Shown here in pieces: positions 33,601 through 42,852 of a DNA stretch of 64,000 bases (position 1 is the stretch's first letter; the number at the start of each line of letters is the position of its first letter). The notes below the pieces were generated by a model, which did not search any database, was not told where the DNA came from, and was given only the letters and a program-made list of their open reading frames with translations. Origin of the DNA: Bemisia tabaci (lineage: Eukaryota; Arthropoda; Insecta; Hemiptera; Aleyrodidae); the NCBI RefSeq assembly GCF_918797505.1, contig NC_092794.1:30333622-30397621 (forward strand). Direction: 5' to 3'. A program made the translations under genes and the position numbers.

Positions 33601-35298
33601 ATGAGCTCAATCGAATGGGTCTCCTTGGACGTGGTGGAAAAAGATCCAATCTTTGGAAAACTCAACCTTCCAAAAACACCTCAGCAGCAGCAGCAGCAGC
33701 AAAGTCCCGAACTCATCGATCTGACCGGGATCAATAATGCTCGAAACAGGGCTAAACAGAAGGTGAAAAATGTGGACCCGTCAATGCCTGCGATATCTGA
33801 CCCTCTCTCGCAGCTGATAACAAGAAACGAATTGAATGAAGTAGACGCCAAGCTGAGTACTGAGCAATCTATGTTCCATGTCCTCATCACAGATCTCTCC
33901 GATCGTGTGAGAGAGAATAAATTCGAAATAGGTAAATTCGATTCGCAGTTTCGTGTGCATGATGACAGATTCGAACATCAAAAGAATAAAATTGAAATGT
34001 TGAAATCGAGAATCAACGAGGTCGAAACTACATCGTTAAAAACCATCCAGGACGTTCTAGATCATTTGACCGCTCGAGTCTCCTCTCTCGAAACGCAAAC
34101 ATCAACCGGGCTCGATTTTTTCTGCTCGAAACTCGAGGAACTAGAAGCCAGAAAGATTCCGATGGAAAATTTACCCGAGAGGTTTGAGGAAAGCGAGAGA
34201 AAATTGAGCTCTCTCCTCGCCCCGCTCACCCCGCAAATCGAGGACATTCGAAAACAATTGGGACCGTTGGAGCTTCTACCGAGCAGAGTCGACGAGCACG
34301 AGCAAAAGCTGACTCGATGTGAGGAAACCACCAGGGAGCAACTCGAGGAAATAAAAACCAAGCTCGTCGCCTACGATCAAACCATACCGGCAAGAATCGA
34401 AGCGAGCGAGAAGAAACTGACCTCCGTGCTGGAGACGCACACGAATCTCGAGGAATTGAAGCAGACACTCGATAAATACAAAGGGATCAACGTTGTCCTC
34501 TCGAAAACGGAGTATTTGGAAGGGGTCCACCATCGACAGAGCGAGTACCTGAGCCAGCATGCGAACAAGATCCGAGACCTTGAGGGGAAGATATTTTCAC
34601 TCCGGGATGGTTACAAAGTTCTCGATGAGCTCATCCTCGGACAAAGTGATCGTATTTATTCCCTCGAAATGGAGCAGCCGAAACAACTCGTAGAGTTGGA
34701 GAGCAAAATGAACACTCGACTCCAGACACTCGAAGACGATCAGCCTAGACTCGTCGATGTGGAACGTAAAGTAGAAGAATTGACGTCAGTGAAAACAGGC
34801 TCATCATCTTCGCTGATTAACGATTCGAAAACCCCATCGGAAGAAGAAGAAGGAGGAGGAGGTGTCATTGAACCTCTCGCATCGAGCGATACACCAGCAT
34901 CACCGACGGGTGACGTAGAACCCGGGGAAGTTGTTGAAGAATCATCGTCAACCACTCCATCGCTGATTAACGATTCGAAAACCCCGTCGGAAGAAAAAGG
35001 AGTCATTGAACTTGTTACATCGAGCGATACACCAGCATCACCGACGGGTGAAGAAAAAAACGATTCAGTCCTCGTTCACTCTCCTGTGGATGCTGACGAC
35101 GACGACGACGAAGCATCGGCTACGATGGAAATAAACAATCTAAAGTTAAAAGAGACGGTGAATAAACTCGACGAAACCTTAAAAAATTTGATTGTAGAAA
35201 CTGCTCGAAGCGACAGTTCTCAAACCCCCGCTCTCGATTCGAGGAAACGAGGCGCAGAAGTGGGGGAGAGAGAGAATAAACGTAGGAGACGGCGTTGA
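33601..35298 (+). CDS. Long coiled-coil protein of the Polinton
   Basis: About 565 residues from ATG 33601; an in-frame ATG at 33601 follows 'CATCATC', and an upstream start at 33586 is also possible. After a polyglutamine run (~33683-33703) comes a long heptad-like region rich in Glu, Lys, Leu and Asp ('ISDLSDRVRENKFEIGKFDS', 'LESKMNTRLQTLEDDQP'), predicted to be an elongated coiled coil. The C-terminal third contains a direct duplication: 'SLINDSKTPSEE' plus 'SSDTPASPTG' at ~34810-34910 and ~34960-35050. It ends in a basic tail (RKRGAEVGERENKRRRRR). No enzyme motif. Its position before a fibre-like protein suggests a virion or scaffold role; this is inference. Confidence 0.7.
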   Translation: MSSIEWVSLDVVEKDPIFGKLNLPKTPQQQQQQQSPELIDLTGINNARNRAKQKVKNVDPSMPAISDPLSQLITRNELNEVDAKLSTEQSMFHVLITDLSDRVRENKFEIGKFDSQFRVHDDRFEHQKNKIEMLKSRINEVETTSLKTIQDVLDHLTARVSSLETQTSTGLDFFCSKLEELEARKIPMENLPERFEESERKLSSLLAPLTPQIEDIRKQLGPLELLPSRVDEHEQKLTRCEETTREQLEEIKTKLVAYDQTIPARIEASEKKLTSVLETHTNLEELKQTLDKYKGINVVLSKTEYLEGVHHRQSEYLSQHANKIRDLEGKIFSLRDGYKVLDELILGQSDRIYSLEMEQPKQLVELESKMNTRLQTLEDDQPRLVDVERKVEELTSVKTGSSSSLINDSKTPSEEEEGGGGVIEPLASSDTPASPTGDVEPGEVVEESSSTTPSLINDSKTPSEEKGVIELVTSSDTPASPTGEEKNDSVLVHSPVDADDDDDEASATMEINNLKLKETVNKLDETLKNLIVETARSDSSQTPALDSRKRGAEVGERENKRRRRR

Positions 35299-35323
35299 AA
35301 CATTTCGATCGTGAGTTGCAAGA

Positions 35324-35716
35324 ATGTCGGTGGACAAGTTCGGACACGCAAACATCCCGGCATCGTCGGATCGATGGAATGCTCTCGTTCGTCAGATTGC
35401 GAACGATCTCATATCGGCCAGAGCGCTGAGTCTAGACTCTCTTCAAGGTGAACATTACGATGCAGGTTCGAAGAGAATAAGTAATCTCTCCGACCCGATC
35501 GATAGTCGCGACGCTATTCCACGTGCTTGGTTCGAAGAGAAACTCGAGGAAAAATATTCATACCTCGAGAAGGAGTTGATTAATATTCGACAAATGTTTC
35601 AAATTCTGACAAAGACAGGGGCCACATTCGGGTCGGACACTGCTCCAGGTAGCAAACCAACCCTGATTGTTCTACCGACGACGACGACGACGACGACGAC
35701 GTCAGCAACGACTTGA
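35324..35716 (+). CDS. Fibre-like small protein
   Basis: 130 residues starting 25 bp after the coiled-coil gene. The centre reads 'GSKRISNLSDPIDSRDAIPRAWFEEKL', close to the 'I-NL-DP-D--DAV-K-YVE' repeat typical of phage tail-fibre and other trimeric attachment proteins, followed by a heptad-like helix ('YSYLEKELINIRQMFQIL') and a Thr-run from (ACG)n. I infer a structural or attachment role; the motif is known in fibre proteins but this assignment is not proven. The frame is uninterrupted. Confidence 0.6.
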   Translation: MSVDKFGHANIPASSDRWNALVRQIANDLISARALSLDSLQGEHYDAGSKRISNLSDPIDSRDAIPRAWFEEKLEEKYSYLEKELINIRQMFQILTKTGATFGSDTAPGSKPTLIVLPTTTTTTTTSATT

Positions 35717-35719
35717 GAA

Positions 35720-36163
35720 ATGTTACCAGAAGAAGAATTTGTGTATTTACAGTGTCAAAAAGTTCAAAATAGACTTCGTGTGTGCGTAATTTCCAATAAT
35801 TATTTTCAAAACTTAAACTGCCAGTTTCCGCGAGCGTTACGGGTGGAAAATCAAATTTATCGAGTTCCCGCGAAAGATGTGAGGATCGTCAAAAATCTGA
35901 ACAAAGATTTCTATTTCATCGCGAAGAAAAATATAGCGTTGATCGACGAAAATATCGCTCCTCGAGAATATGTGAAAATTTTCACCGAAGAAAATGATGA
36001 TACCTGTTGCATTTGTCTCGATAATAAAAAGTTCTACGTTTATATTTCGTGCGGACATTTCTACGTGTGCAAACGTTGCCAAGACTCGCGGAATATTCCA
36101 ACTTGCCCGATTTGCAGAGCCGTAATCGCTGAGGCTGTGCCGTTTAGCGAATTGAAAATGTAG
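35720..36163 (+). CDS. RING-finger protein
   Basis: 147 residues, starting 4 bp after the previous stop. The C-terminal C3HC4 RING at ~36005-36120 reads 'CCICLDNKKFYVYISCGHFYV' split as CC-C / C-H / C-RC / CPICR, with the arrangement seen in IAP-type and baculovirus RING proteins. The N-terminal ~95 residues have no recognised domain, and no BIR repeats are present. In large DNA viruses such proteins act as ubiquitin ligases against host defences; here that is inference. The gene is complete and uninterrupted. Confidence 0.82.
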   Translation: MLPEEEFVYLQCQKVQNRLRVCVISNNYFQNLNCQFPRALRVENQIYRVPAKDVRIVKNLNKDFYFIAKKNIALIDENIAPREYVKIFTEENDDTCCICLDNKKFYVYISCGHFYVCKRCQDSRNIPTCPICRAVIAEAVPFSELKM

Positions 36164-36187
36164 TATTTACTACTCGTCATTACCAAT

Positions 36188-37203
36188 ATGAAGCTTGTAG
36201 AGTCGACTCCTCCTCCCACGGGCAGCAGCACCAGCAGCATCAAGGAGGGACTCGTCGAGGAAGTACACAAGCCGGCTCGACGGAATTTCCCGCGTCGGAG
36301 CGTTATCGTGAAAGGAATCGGAGATCTGTGGCAAGCCGATCTCGTGGAAATGATACCCTACGCCGGGGTCAATCGAGGATACAAATACTTGCTCACCGTG
36401 ATCGATTGCTGTTCGAAATTCGCTTGGGCTCAACCCGTCAAGTCAAAGTCGGCCGAGGATATCACGCGAGCGATGGAAACCGTACTGAAGACGACGAGTC
36501 CACCGAGATTGTTGCAAGTCGACAACGGCTCGGAATTTTACAACAAGAATTTCATGGCTCTCATGAAAAAGCACAATATCCATCTCTACTCGGTGTTTAC
36601 GAAAATCAAGGCGGCCATCGTGGAGCGTTTCAATCGCACCCTGAAGACTAAAATGTGGAAACGCTTCTCGCTCCAGGGTAGCTACGAATGGATCAAAAAC
36701 ATTCAACAATTAGTCGGCGAATATAATCGCAGCCACCATCGCTCGATCGGGATGAAGCCTATCGAAGCTAGCCCCAGCAACGAGAAGGAAATATTGCGTA
36801 AGCTTCGAGGCAGATCGATTTACGCGACAGTGCCGGGTGCTCCACCGCCCGAATCCAAATTCAAGGTCGGCGACCGGGTTCGCATTAGCAAGCAGAAAGC
36901 TTTGTTCGAGAAAGGTTACACGCCGAATTGGTCGAACGAGCAGTTTATCATCGTCAAGGTTCAAGGAACCGATCCTGGTGACGTACATTCTAGAAGATAT
37001 GGAAAAGCAGCCAATACGAGGAGCCTTCTACAAGGAAGAATTGCAAAAAAACCCGCTACGAAGACGTGTATCTCATCGAGAAAGTGATTCGTCGGAGCAA
37101 GGGCAGGTGTTATGTAAAGTGGTGAGGGTTCGATTCGAAATTCAACTCGTGGATCGACGAAAAGAATGTGGAGGGGAGCGCAGCTGCTGATTCGTCAAGA
37201 TGA
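36188..37203 (+). pseudogene. Polinton integrase, broken chromodomain
   Basis: DDE integrase inserting the element into host DNA with a 6-bp stagger. Catalytic residues: 'WQADLVEM' (~36331), 'LQVDNGSEFYN' (~36514) and 'AAIVERFNRTLK' (~36611). An SH3-like 'KVGDRVRISKQKALFEKG' (~36864) and 'YTPNWSN' follow. The frame is then lost near 36975 and again near 37046, entering a chromodomain ('YEDVYLIEKVIRRSKG', 'CYVKW') which carries a TGA at 37123-37125 before continuing 'GFDSKFNSWIDE' and ending at 37201-37203. The last codons overlap the next gene's ATG (ATGA). The catalytic domain is intact; the targeting chromodomain is broken by two frameshifts and one stop. Confidence 0.92.
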
Positions 37204-37526
37204 TGTTTGAGTCGAACAGTTGCATCAGCAGCAGCAACAGCCCGGATCGTTTCGATACTCAACTGCTGATTACTCTGATAAATTTTCGAAAAGAGTGTCT
37301 CGCAGTGCTGTCACGGAGTGATCTAGTGCATATCGACCTGTGGATCGATAAATTGAACCTTTTAACCTCTATTCCAATCGCGAGGGATCACTACATCAAT
37401 TGCCCGGGAGCGCTCGAACCATTCGCGGCGGTGGACATTCCGGATACTTGCGCGTGCAACACATGTGCAATCATCGACCACAAATTCGAATTACTGCGGA
37501 AGGAGTACGGGATTTCTATGCTATAA
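37200..37526 (+). CDS. Unknown Polinton protein 1
   Basis: 108 residues, overlapping the integrase stop by 4 bp and the next gene's start (TAATG at 37524-37528), as in compact viral gene blocks. Contains 'PDTCACNTCAIIDHKF', with a Cys-x-Cys-x2-Cys cluster that might bind metal. No family was recognised. Uninterrupted. Confidence 0.6.
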   Translation: MMFESNSCISSSNSPDRFDTQLLITLINFRKECLAVLSRSDLVHIDLWIDKLNLLTSIPIARDHYINCPGALEPFAAVDIPDTCACNTCAIIDHKFELLRKEYGISML

Positions 37527-37825
37527 TGGCCATGCCGGCAGTGAAGGACAGTGAAATTCAAATGTTGGTTTCGAAAGCGGTCCATTTCATGAACGTTAAT
37601 CGTCATAAAATCTCCGAGTACGACTCTCATCTCCTGAACAGTGACATTCAGCTCGTCATGCGATTGTGCGACGAGGAGAAAGCCCCCGATCAACGCCATT
37701 TTAAGGACTTGTGCAAAGGCGGGCCGAAGACATCTTGTATCTGCGATCTTTACAATTGTATAGTGTTTCAATTGAAACATTTGAATAGATTTTATAATCA
37801 TTCTCCGGACTGGAGTAGTATGTAA
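37526..37825 (+). CDS. Unknown Polinton protein 2
   Basis: 99 residues from ATG 37526, overlapping the preceding stop by one base. Mostly helical by composition, with 'KTSCICDLYNCIVFQL' near the end containing three cysteines. No family recognised. After it, 37826-38091 is non-coding, with A-runs and AATAAA signals (~37890) that could end transcripts from the left gene block. Confidence 0.6.
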   Translation: MAMPAVKDSEIQMLVSKAVHFMNVNRHKISEYDSHLLNSDIQLVMRLCDEEKAPDQRHFKDLCKGGPKTSCICDLYNCIVFQLKHLNRFYNHSPDWSSM

Positions 37826-38097
37826 TATTTAAACGCTTTGTGTGTATATAATCTCTCTCTCTGTATCCTTCAACAAAAAAAAAAAAAAATAATAAAACAA
37901 TAAAACTTGTACATAAATTTCGGATTTTAATTTCTTTCCTCAGCGTCACCATTTTTTTTTTTTCTCGAAGGGAGAGGTAGGGAGGGGTCAAACCCAACAT
38001 CATCATCATCATCATCATCATCATCGCCATTCGCACGAGTATAAAGACTGGGAGGGAGAGGGGGCTTTAGAAACAATCATATGTTTTCTCCTTGAGA

Positions 38098-38382
38098 ATG
38101 GATCATCGACTCGATTTCCTCGATGGAATTGTTTCCACTATTGACGGTTTCGATGGTGGTGGTGGTGGTGGTGGTGATGAAGATTCGAAAAGAAAAGAGA
38201 GGGTCGAGTGTGTGAAGCGACTCGGCAAGGTGGTGGTTCGTTTCATAAACAAGTATTTGCTCAAGCCCATTCTTAGAGCAGTGTACAAACGTATGAGAAG
38301 CAACTCGTTCGATATTGGCGATGATGATGATGATGATGATGATGATGATAGTGACAGTCTCGGTCACGATACTGTGAATTGA
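38098..38382 (+). CDS. Unknown low-complexity Polinton protein
   Basis: About 94 residues ('MDHRLDFLDGIVSTIDGF') with a glycine run, a basic amphipathic middle ('VKRLGKVVVRFINKYLLKP') and an aspartate run from (GAT)n. It ends 4 bp into the next frame. The trinucleotide runs suggest slippage growth. A membrane-active or DNA-binding helix is possible, but nothing supports a named function. Confidence 0.5.
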   Translation: MDHRLDFLDGIVSTIDGFDGGGGGGGDEDSKRKERVECVKRLGKVVVRFINKYLLKPILRAVYKRMRSNSFDIGDDDDDDDDDDSDSLGHDTVN

Positions 38383-38420
38383 GTATAAACTTCCACTCGT
38401 CGAGTGTCTACCGATCAGTA

Positions 38421-39182
38421 ATGAAGCGCAAGTGCAAGGGTGCGGGGTTGCTCAATGATCTGATCGATCTGATCCCGGGTGAGAAACATCTTCCGTTTTA
38501 CAATTATTGCGGCCCATCTACGAAACTAGAAGAGAGATTGGCACGCGGAGACAAGCCAATCAACGGACTGGACGAAGCTTGCCGTTCCCATGATATTGAG
38601 TACAGTAAGACTTCGGACACGAAAGAGAGGAACAAAGCAGATCTAGTGTTGGCCGATAAAGCTTGGGAACGCGTCAAGGCGAGTGATTCTTCGCTCGGCG
38701 AGAAAGCGGCAGCTTGGCTCGTCACGAACAGTATGAAACTCAAAGCCAAACTAGGTATGGGCTGTGGAGAATGTGGTAACGATGGTGTTGAGAAGAAGGA
38801 GAAGAAGAAGAAGAAGAGTGTCAAGTCGGGTGTCTATAAGCAAGCGGATGGATTTCTTCCTGATCGTGCTCACCCCGCATCGAGGAAACAAGATCCAGCT
38901 AAAGTAGAGAAGAAGAAGAAGAAGAAGAAGGCAACGCCTCCCTCGCCCCGTATCATACCCGTTCCGGCTACGGGTGGTGCTCTGATGAAAATCCTAACAT
39001 CTCGCATCGGGTTATCGCCCGAGTCGTCGAATCAAGCCATGGGTAAAATCGGAATTCACATGGCCGGACGGAAATCTCGTCATCGAAGGACACGGATCGG
39101 TGAGGGTCTCTACCTGGCTCTGTACAAGCAAGGTTACGGTCTTTACCTGAAACCGCCATCAATGGCTGCTCGTTTAAACTAA
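38421..39182 (+). CDS. PLA2-domain minor virion protein
   Basis: Start taken at ATG 38421 ('MKRKCKGAGLLNDL'); an in-frame start at 38379 is possible. A parvovirus-VP1-type phospholipase A2 domain occupies the N terminus: 'YNYCGPSTKLEERL' as the calcium loop and 'DEACRSHDIEYS' with the His-Asp catalytic pair, then 'KADLVLADKAW'. In parvoviruses this activity breaches endosomal membrane during entry; here the role is inferred. Two Lys runs (AAG repeats) follow, and the C terminus has 'GEGLYLALYKQGYGLYLKP', seen in Polinton minor proteins. Complete frame of ~254 residues. Confidence 0.85.
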   Translation: MKRKCKGAGLLNDLIDLIPGEKHLPFYNYCGPSTKLEERLARGDKPINGLDEACRSHDIEYSKTSDTKERNKADLVLADKAWERVKASDSSLGEKAAAWLVTNSMKLKAKLGMGCGECGNDGVEKKEKKKKKSVKSGVYKQADGFLPDRAHPASRKQDPAKVEKKKKKKKATPPSPRIIPVPATGGALMKILTSRIGLSPESSNQAMGKIGIHMAGRKSRHRRTRIGEGLYLALYKQGYGLYLKPPSMAARLN

Positions 39183-39580
39183 TCAAGGAGCTACCGCATC
39201 GACCCCTCTCGGATCGAGATTTATCGCGAGCGATCGAGCGTTTGAAAATTCCTCATTTTCGCGGTGTATTCATGCGCGATGAACTTTTACAGTCGCTGAT
39301 TCGACCGCGTCGAAACGAGTGTGCGATAATCAATTTGGATTCGAGTCCAGGTCCCGGATCCCATTGGGTCGCTTACTGCAAGAAAGGTCGAAGAACTCTG
39401 TACTACGACAGTTTCGGTGACCTACCCCCTCCCGTGGAACTCGAACATTATCTAGATGCGGATGGCTCCGACAACGACGACGTTATAGAGTATAATTTCG
39501 AGCGTGAGCAAAAACCAAACTCAGTTAATTGCGGTCATTTATGCTTGACTTTTCTTGTGCGGAGCAACAGCATCAATTAA
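39164..39580 (+). CDS. Adenain-like cysteine protease
   Basis: Processes capsid precursors in adenoviruses and is a core Polinton gene. The conserved frame can be followed from ~39164 ('KELPHRPLSDRDL', 'IPHFRGVFMRDELLQ') but has no ATG before 39272. The start is therefore either lost, non-AUG, or upstream within the PLA2 gene, which it overlaps. Catalytic residues: His in 'PGSHWVAYCKKG' (~39356-39390), acidic residue in 'YYDSFGD' (~39401), Cys in 'NSVNCGHLCLTFL' (~39522). The Asp takes the place of adenain Glu71. Otherwise uninterrupted, ending 15 bp before the minor capsid gene. Confidence 0.85.
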   Translation, partial: GCSFKLIKELPHRPLSDRDLSRAIERLKIPHFRGVFMRDELLQSLIRPRRNECAIINLDSSPGPGSHWVAYCKKGRRTLYYDSFGDLPPPVELEHYLDADGSDNDDVIEYNFEREQKPNSVNCGHLCLTFLVRSNSIN

Positions 39581-39595
39581 ATAATCTGAGTAAAA

Positions 39596-40366
39596 ATGTC
39601 TGGTATAACTTTCATTCTGTCTGGCCGGAGCAGTGTTCTCGAAAATAGATTTTCCCCACCTTTAAGTCTCGGTGCCGGTAACGGATCGAATCGATCGTCA
39701 TCATCATCATCATCATCGTACGAGATCGGATTGGTCGACCTGGTGTTCTTCAATTCCATTCCCAACGTAACCGAAGCGAACAATAAACTCATTTTCGTAA
39801 AATGGAAGAACGACGGTGGAGGCGTCTCCGTGACTAAAGCGGTTAAGCTCGCGATACCGCCCGGTGCCTACGAGTTGGAATCTATCGAGAAATTCCTTCA
39901 GGAAAAATTGGGTACCGAAGCGGGATTCCAATTGAAAGCGAACAATAATACTCTCAGATCGAAAATCAAGTGCGCGTACGGTATCAGTTTCGATATCGAA
40001 GAGTCGATCGGTCCGCTATTGGGATTTTCGAATCGTTTGCTGGTGGCCAACGAATGGCACGATGCGGATAGACCGGTGGACATCGTACCGATCAACTTGA
40101 TCCGTGTGGAATGTAATCTTTCCAGCGGGAGTTACGTGAACGGCGAGGTGGCTCATACGATTTTCGCCTTTAGCCTCAACGTAGCGCCCGGATATAAAAT
40201 GTCGCTCTCACCGCAAACGATCATTTACAGTCCGATCAACGTAGGCTCCATCGATCACTTGCGTATCGATCTCGTGGATCAAGACGGGCGCCCGGTGAAT
40301 TTCGGAGGAGAAGAGGTGACGCTACGTCTTCACATCAGAGAGAAGAAGAAGAAGAATCATGGGTAA
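39596..40366 (+). CDS. Minor capsid (penton-like) protein
   Basis: 256 residues, complete. After a serine run (TCA repeats at ~39697-39717) the body is beta-rich: 'KLIFVKWKNDGGG', 'LAIPPGAYELESIEKFLQ', 'GPLLGFSNRLLVAN', 'HLRIDLVDQDGRPVNFGGEEV', ending in a Lys-rich tail. The 'IPPGAYELESI-KFLQ' and 'SPxNVGxIDHLRIDLVDQDG' signatures occur in the single-jelly-roll penton protein of Polintons. It would form the fivefold vertex of the capsid. Overlaps the next small gene by 8 bp. Confidence 0.8.
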   Translation: MSGITFILSGRSSVLENRFSPPLSLGAGNGSNRSSSSSSSSYEIGLVDLVFFNSIPNVTEANNKLIFVKWKNDGGGVSVTKAVKLAIPPGAYELESIEKFLQEKLGTEAGFQLKANNNTLRSKIKCAYGISFDIEESIGPLLGFSNRLLVANEWHDADRPVDIVPINLIRVECNLSSGSYVNGEVAHTIFAFSLNVAPGYKMSLSPQTIIYSPINVGSIDHLRIDLVDQDGRPVNFGGEEVTLRLHIREKKKKNHG

Positions 40367-40592
40367 ATTTAAATTTATAAATAAACGAGTCGCACCGGGA
40401 TTCGCACCAGTTCGCGTGACGAGTTTGGAGCCGAAACAGCTCACCGAATACAATAAACGGTTGCTCGCACAATTCGGCTACGTTGTACTCGACAACGAGG
40501 AGAAGAAGAAGAGGATCGGATATCGAAATGGAGGCGTTCACACTGGACCCCTCGCTAAAAAACGTAGTTTACTATCAATACCATACCTATAA
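40359..40592 (+). CDS. Small basic protein overlapping the MCP start
   Basis: 77 residues ('MGKFKFINKRVAPGFAPV'), basic, overlapping the penton-like gene by 8 bp and the MCP start (40528) by 65 bp in another frame. No family recognised. The last ~20 codons lie inside MCP and may only be constrained by it. Confidence 0.45.
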   Translation: MGKFKFINKRVAPGFAPVRVTSLEPKQLTEYNKRLLAQFGYVVLDNEEKKKRIGYRNGGVHTGPLAKKRSLLSIPYL

Positions 40593-42737
40593 CCCGTACA
40601 ACGCAACGTTCAAGAATAACGATGAAATTCGTCTACCCATCAACAGCCAGGATCTCTACACTGTACCGGGCGATTCAAAAATTTACGTCGAAGGAACGAT
40701 CGACGTCACGCTTAAGACAGGGTCCACGGCGGCTGATTTCCAATATGAAATGACTAATAACGTTCTTTTGTACCTGTTCGAGCAAATTAAATACGAAATC
40801 AACGGTGAGGAAGTGGATCGAGCACGTTCGGTCGGTGTTACGTCAACGTGTAAAACTCTGTTGACGAGCAGTCCTCAAGAGCTGAACGCTCTCCAAATCG
40901 CCGGATGGGGAACGCCAATCAGATGCGCTTCGGACAATACTTTTTACGGGATGATACCGCTCAGCATGGTTCTAGGCTTCAATCCCGATGTGAAAACACC
41001 GCTGGTCCGTCTTCGGCAAGAACTCATTTTGATCCGATCGAGGACCGATAAAAATTGCTATCTGATCAAACCGGGCAGCAAGGACAAGGGCTCGATTTCC
41101 ATCTCTCTGCAAAAAGTTCAATGGATCATGCCTCAAGTTAAATTCAATCTGGCAACAGAAAAAACGCTTCTCGACAAGGTCAAGAACAATGTTAGTTTAT
41201 TGCTTCCGATCACGAGTTTCGAGACTTTCATCTACCCGCAACTGCCGACGAGCGACAAAGACACGTGGAAATTGATGACGACGACCAACGTGGAAGCTCC
41301 GTCGTATATAATTCTGGTATTTCAAACGAATCGTTCGGATAGCGAGGAAAGCGATGCTAGCAAATTCGATCACGTCAACTTGCTTTCTTTTAAAGTGTAT
41401 CTGAACAGCGTTTGCCTCCCGTACGCATATTCCCAAACCCCGCGTGGATTGTGAAAAATCTAGTCTGTCCTCAAAATCGTTAGCCGCTGCCTTCTGAGCC
41501 CTGCCGCGGTCGGCATGGGCCTCTTCAGCAAGTGGCCTTGGGCACTGCGGCCATCCTCTCTCCTTTCTCCTTTCTCCCGTCTCGCGTCTCGCCGCGCCGT
41601 CTGATCGTCTCTTCAACCCTTCGGAATGAATGGGGGTGACCTCGCGGTCCACTCTTTTTGTTTTCCGGAAAATATCTTCTTCCTCCTCAAAACAAGCCCT
41701 TCGCAGAGTTGTCACATGTTGAGTGCATTTTGAAATGCACCATTGACTTGTTCATGAAAAACCGTGATTATTCGATCCACTTGGGACGATTTTTTCAGGT
41801 CAGAGTCAAGTCATACCCTGTCTCTTCCGAGATGGATTTCAAATACCAAACATCGATGATATTGATGCAGGCGGCATGTTGCCTCCTAATTTTTCAGTGT
41901 CCAAGGGATGTTCGTGCCGAACAGCACGTGTTGTTACTCGGGATATTTGTCCAACCGATATGGACAACGGAAACGGGGAAAATTCCATGCTGCTAAGATT
42001 GTGCAACGTAGTTCTCTATCCGACTGTTTTGCTGTTTATTTTTCGTTGAATCTGCTCAGAGTTTTTCCTGGCGATTTAAAGGACATAAATCGACTGTGAA
42101 TGAATTTCATTTGCAGCGAACGGTAAGAAAACTGCGCAATCGCAACAGCATGGCAAGCTCCATTCGCCCTTTTACCGAAAAAGTCCTCAAATTCTGCTGT
42201 TTCAAAAGATTCAACTGAATAAATAAATATTACATCGATTAATTCGTGGCCAAAACTGTTGAGAAGAAATCAGAGGAAGGGCATGAAGGTTGGACGGAGA
42301 TGAGAGACTACCTGAGCCGAGCCGGTGCGGAGGAGTCTCGGACCCGCACAAGGGGCTTCGGTTGGGGTTTAAACTGGATTTCACAATCCACGCGGGGTTT
42401 GGGAATATGCCTCCCGTACGAGGCTCTCAACGAGAATTTCGAAAAGGAAAAGTATTTGAGTTTCTATCAAAACTATTTGAATTTCATCACAGATTTTTCG
42501 AACGGGGAAAAATTTTGCGAACCAGCACTGACCATGACTCAATTCAAATCGCAAAATCCCATGTTCATCATGAAATGCATTTACGAGGATATCGTCAAGC
42601 CTGGACCGTTGGACATTCAAATCAAGGTAGAGTCGCTCAAAAATTTCCCGGCTGGGACAACTGTTTACGCAATTTTAATCCATAAATCTGTTTACGCCTA
42701 TCAGACTCTGTCGGGTAATATAAAAAGAATATTGTAG
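40528..42737 (+). pseudogene. Major capsid protein (double jelly roll), split by a transposon
   Basis: Coding parts are 40528-41425 and 42421-42737; together they equal 405 codons, matching the usual ~400 residues of insect Polinton double-jelly-roll proteins. The N part shows 'YHTYNPYNATFKNNDEI', 'QDLYTVPGDSKIYVEG', 'EQIKYEINGEEVDRARSVG', 'IPLSMVLGFNPD' and 'ASKFDHVNLLSFKVYLNS'. The C part has 'SFYQNYLNFITDF' and 'FPAGTTVYAILIHKSVYAY'. A 984-bp transposon with an 11-bp duplicated target sits between them; leaving out the element and one target copy (995 bp) puts both parts in the same frame, so the gene was intact when hit. A polyadenylation signal AATAAA lies at ~42825. The start at ATG 40528 is preferred to the in-frame 40483. 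Confidence 0.9.
41426..42409. mobile_element. 984-bp TIR transposon inside the MCP gene
   Basis: 31-bp perfect TIRs beginning CATATTCCCAAACCCCGCGT at 41426 and ending with the complement at 42409. The 11-bp target duplication CCTCCCGTACG is at 41415-41425 and 42410-42420. Duplications of 9-11 bp are typical of Mutator-like elements, but the superfamily is not proven. The interior has a 112-codon open frame (41658-41996) with no transposase resemblance; it is a non-autonomous element. Confidence 0.9.
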
Positions 42738-42852
42738 TTTCAAAGAAAATAAAAAAAATGAATGTAACACCTTAGTTTGTAGAAATCTTTTGTTTAGAAT
42801 GTAAAAATTGTGAATCGTTCGAATCAATAAACACTGATAATATAATTATTAT

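Noticed and set aside
41658..41996. 112-codon frame inside the transposon in the MCP gene
   Set aside because: Considered as a transposase remnant, but no catalytic motif or family resemblance is visible.
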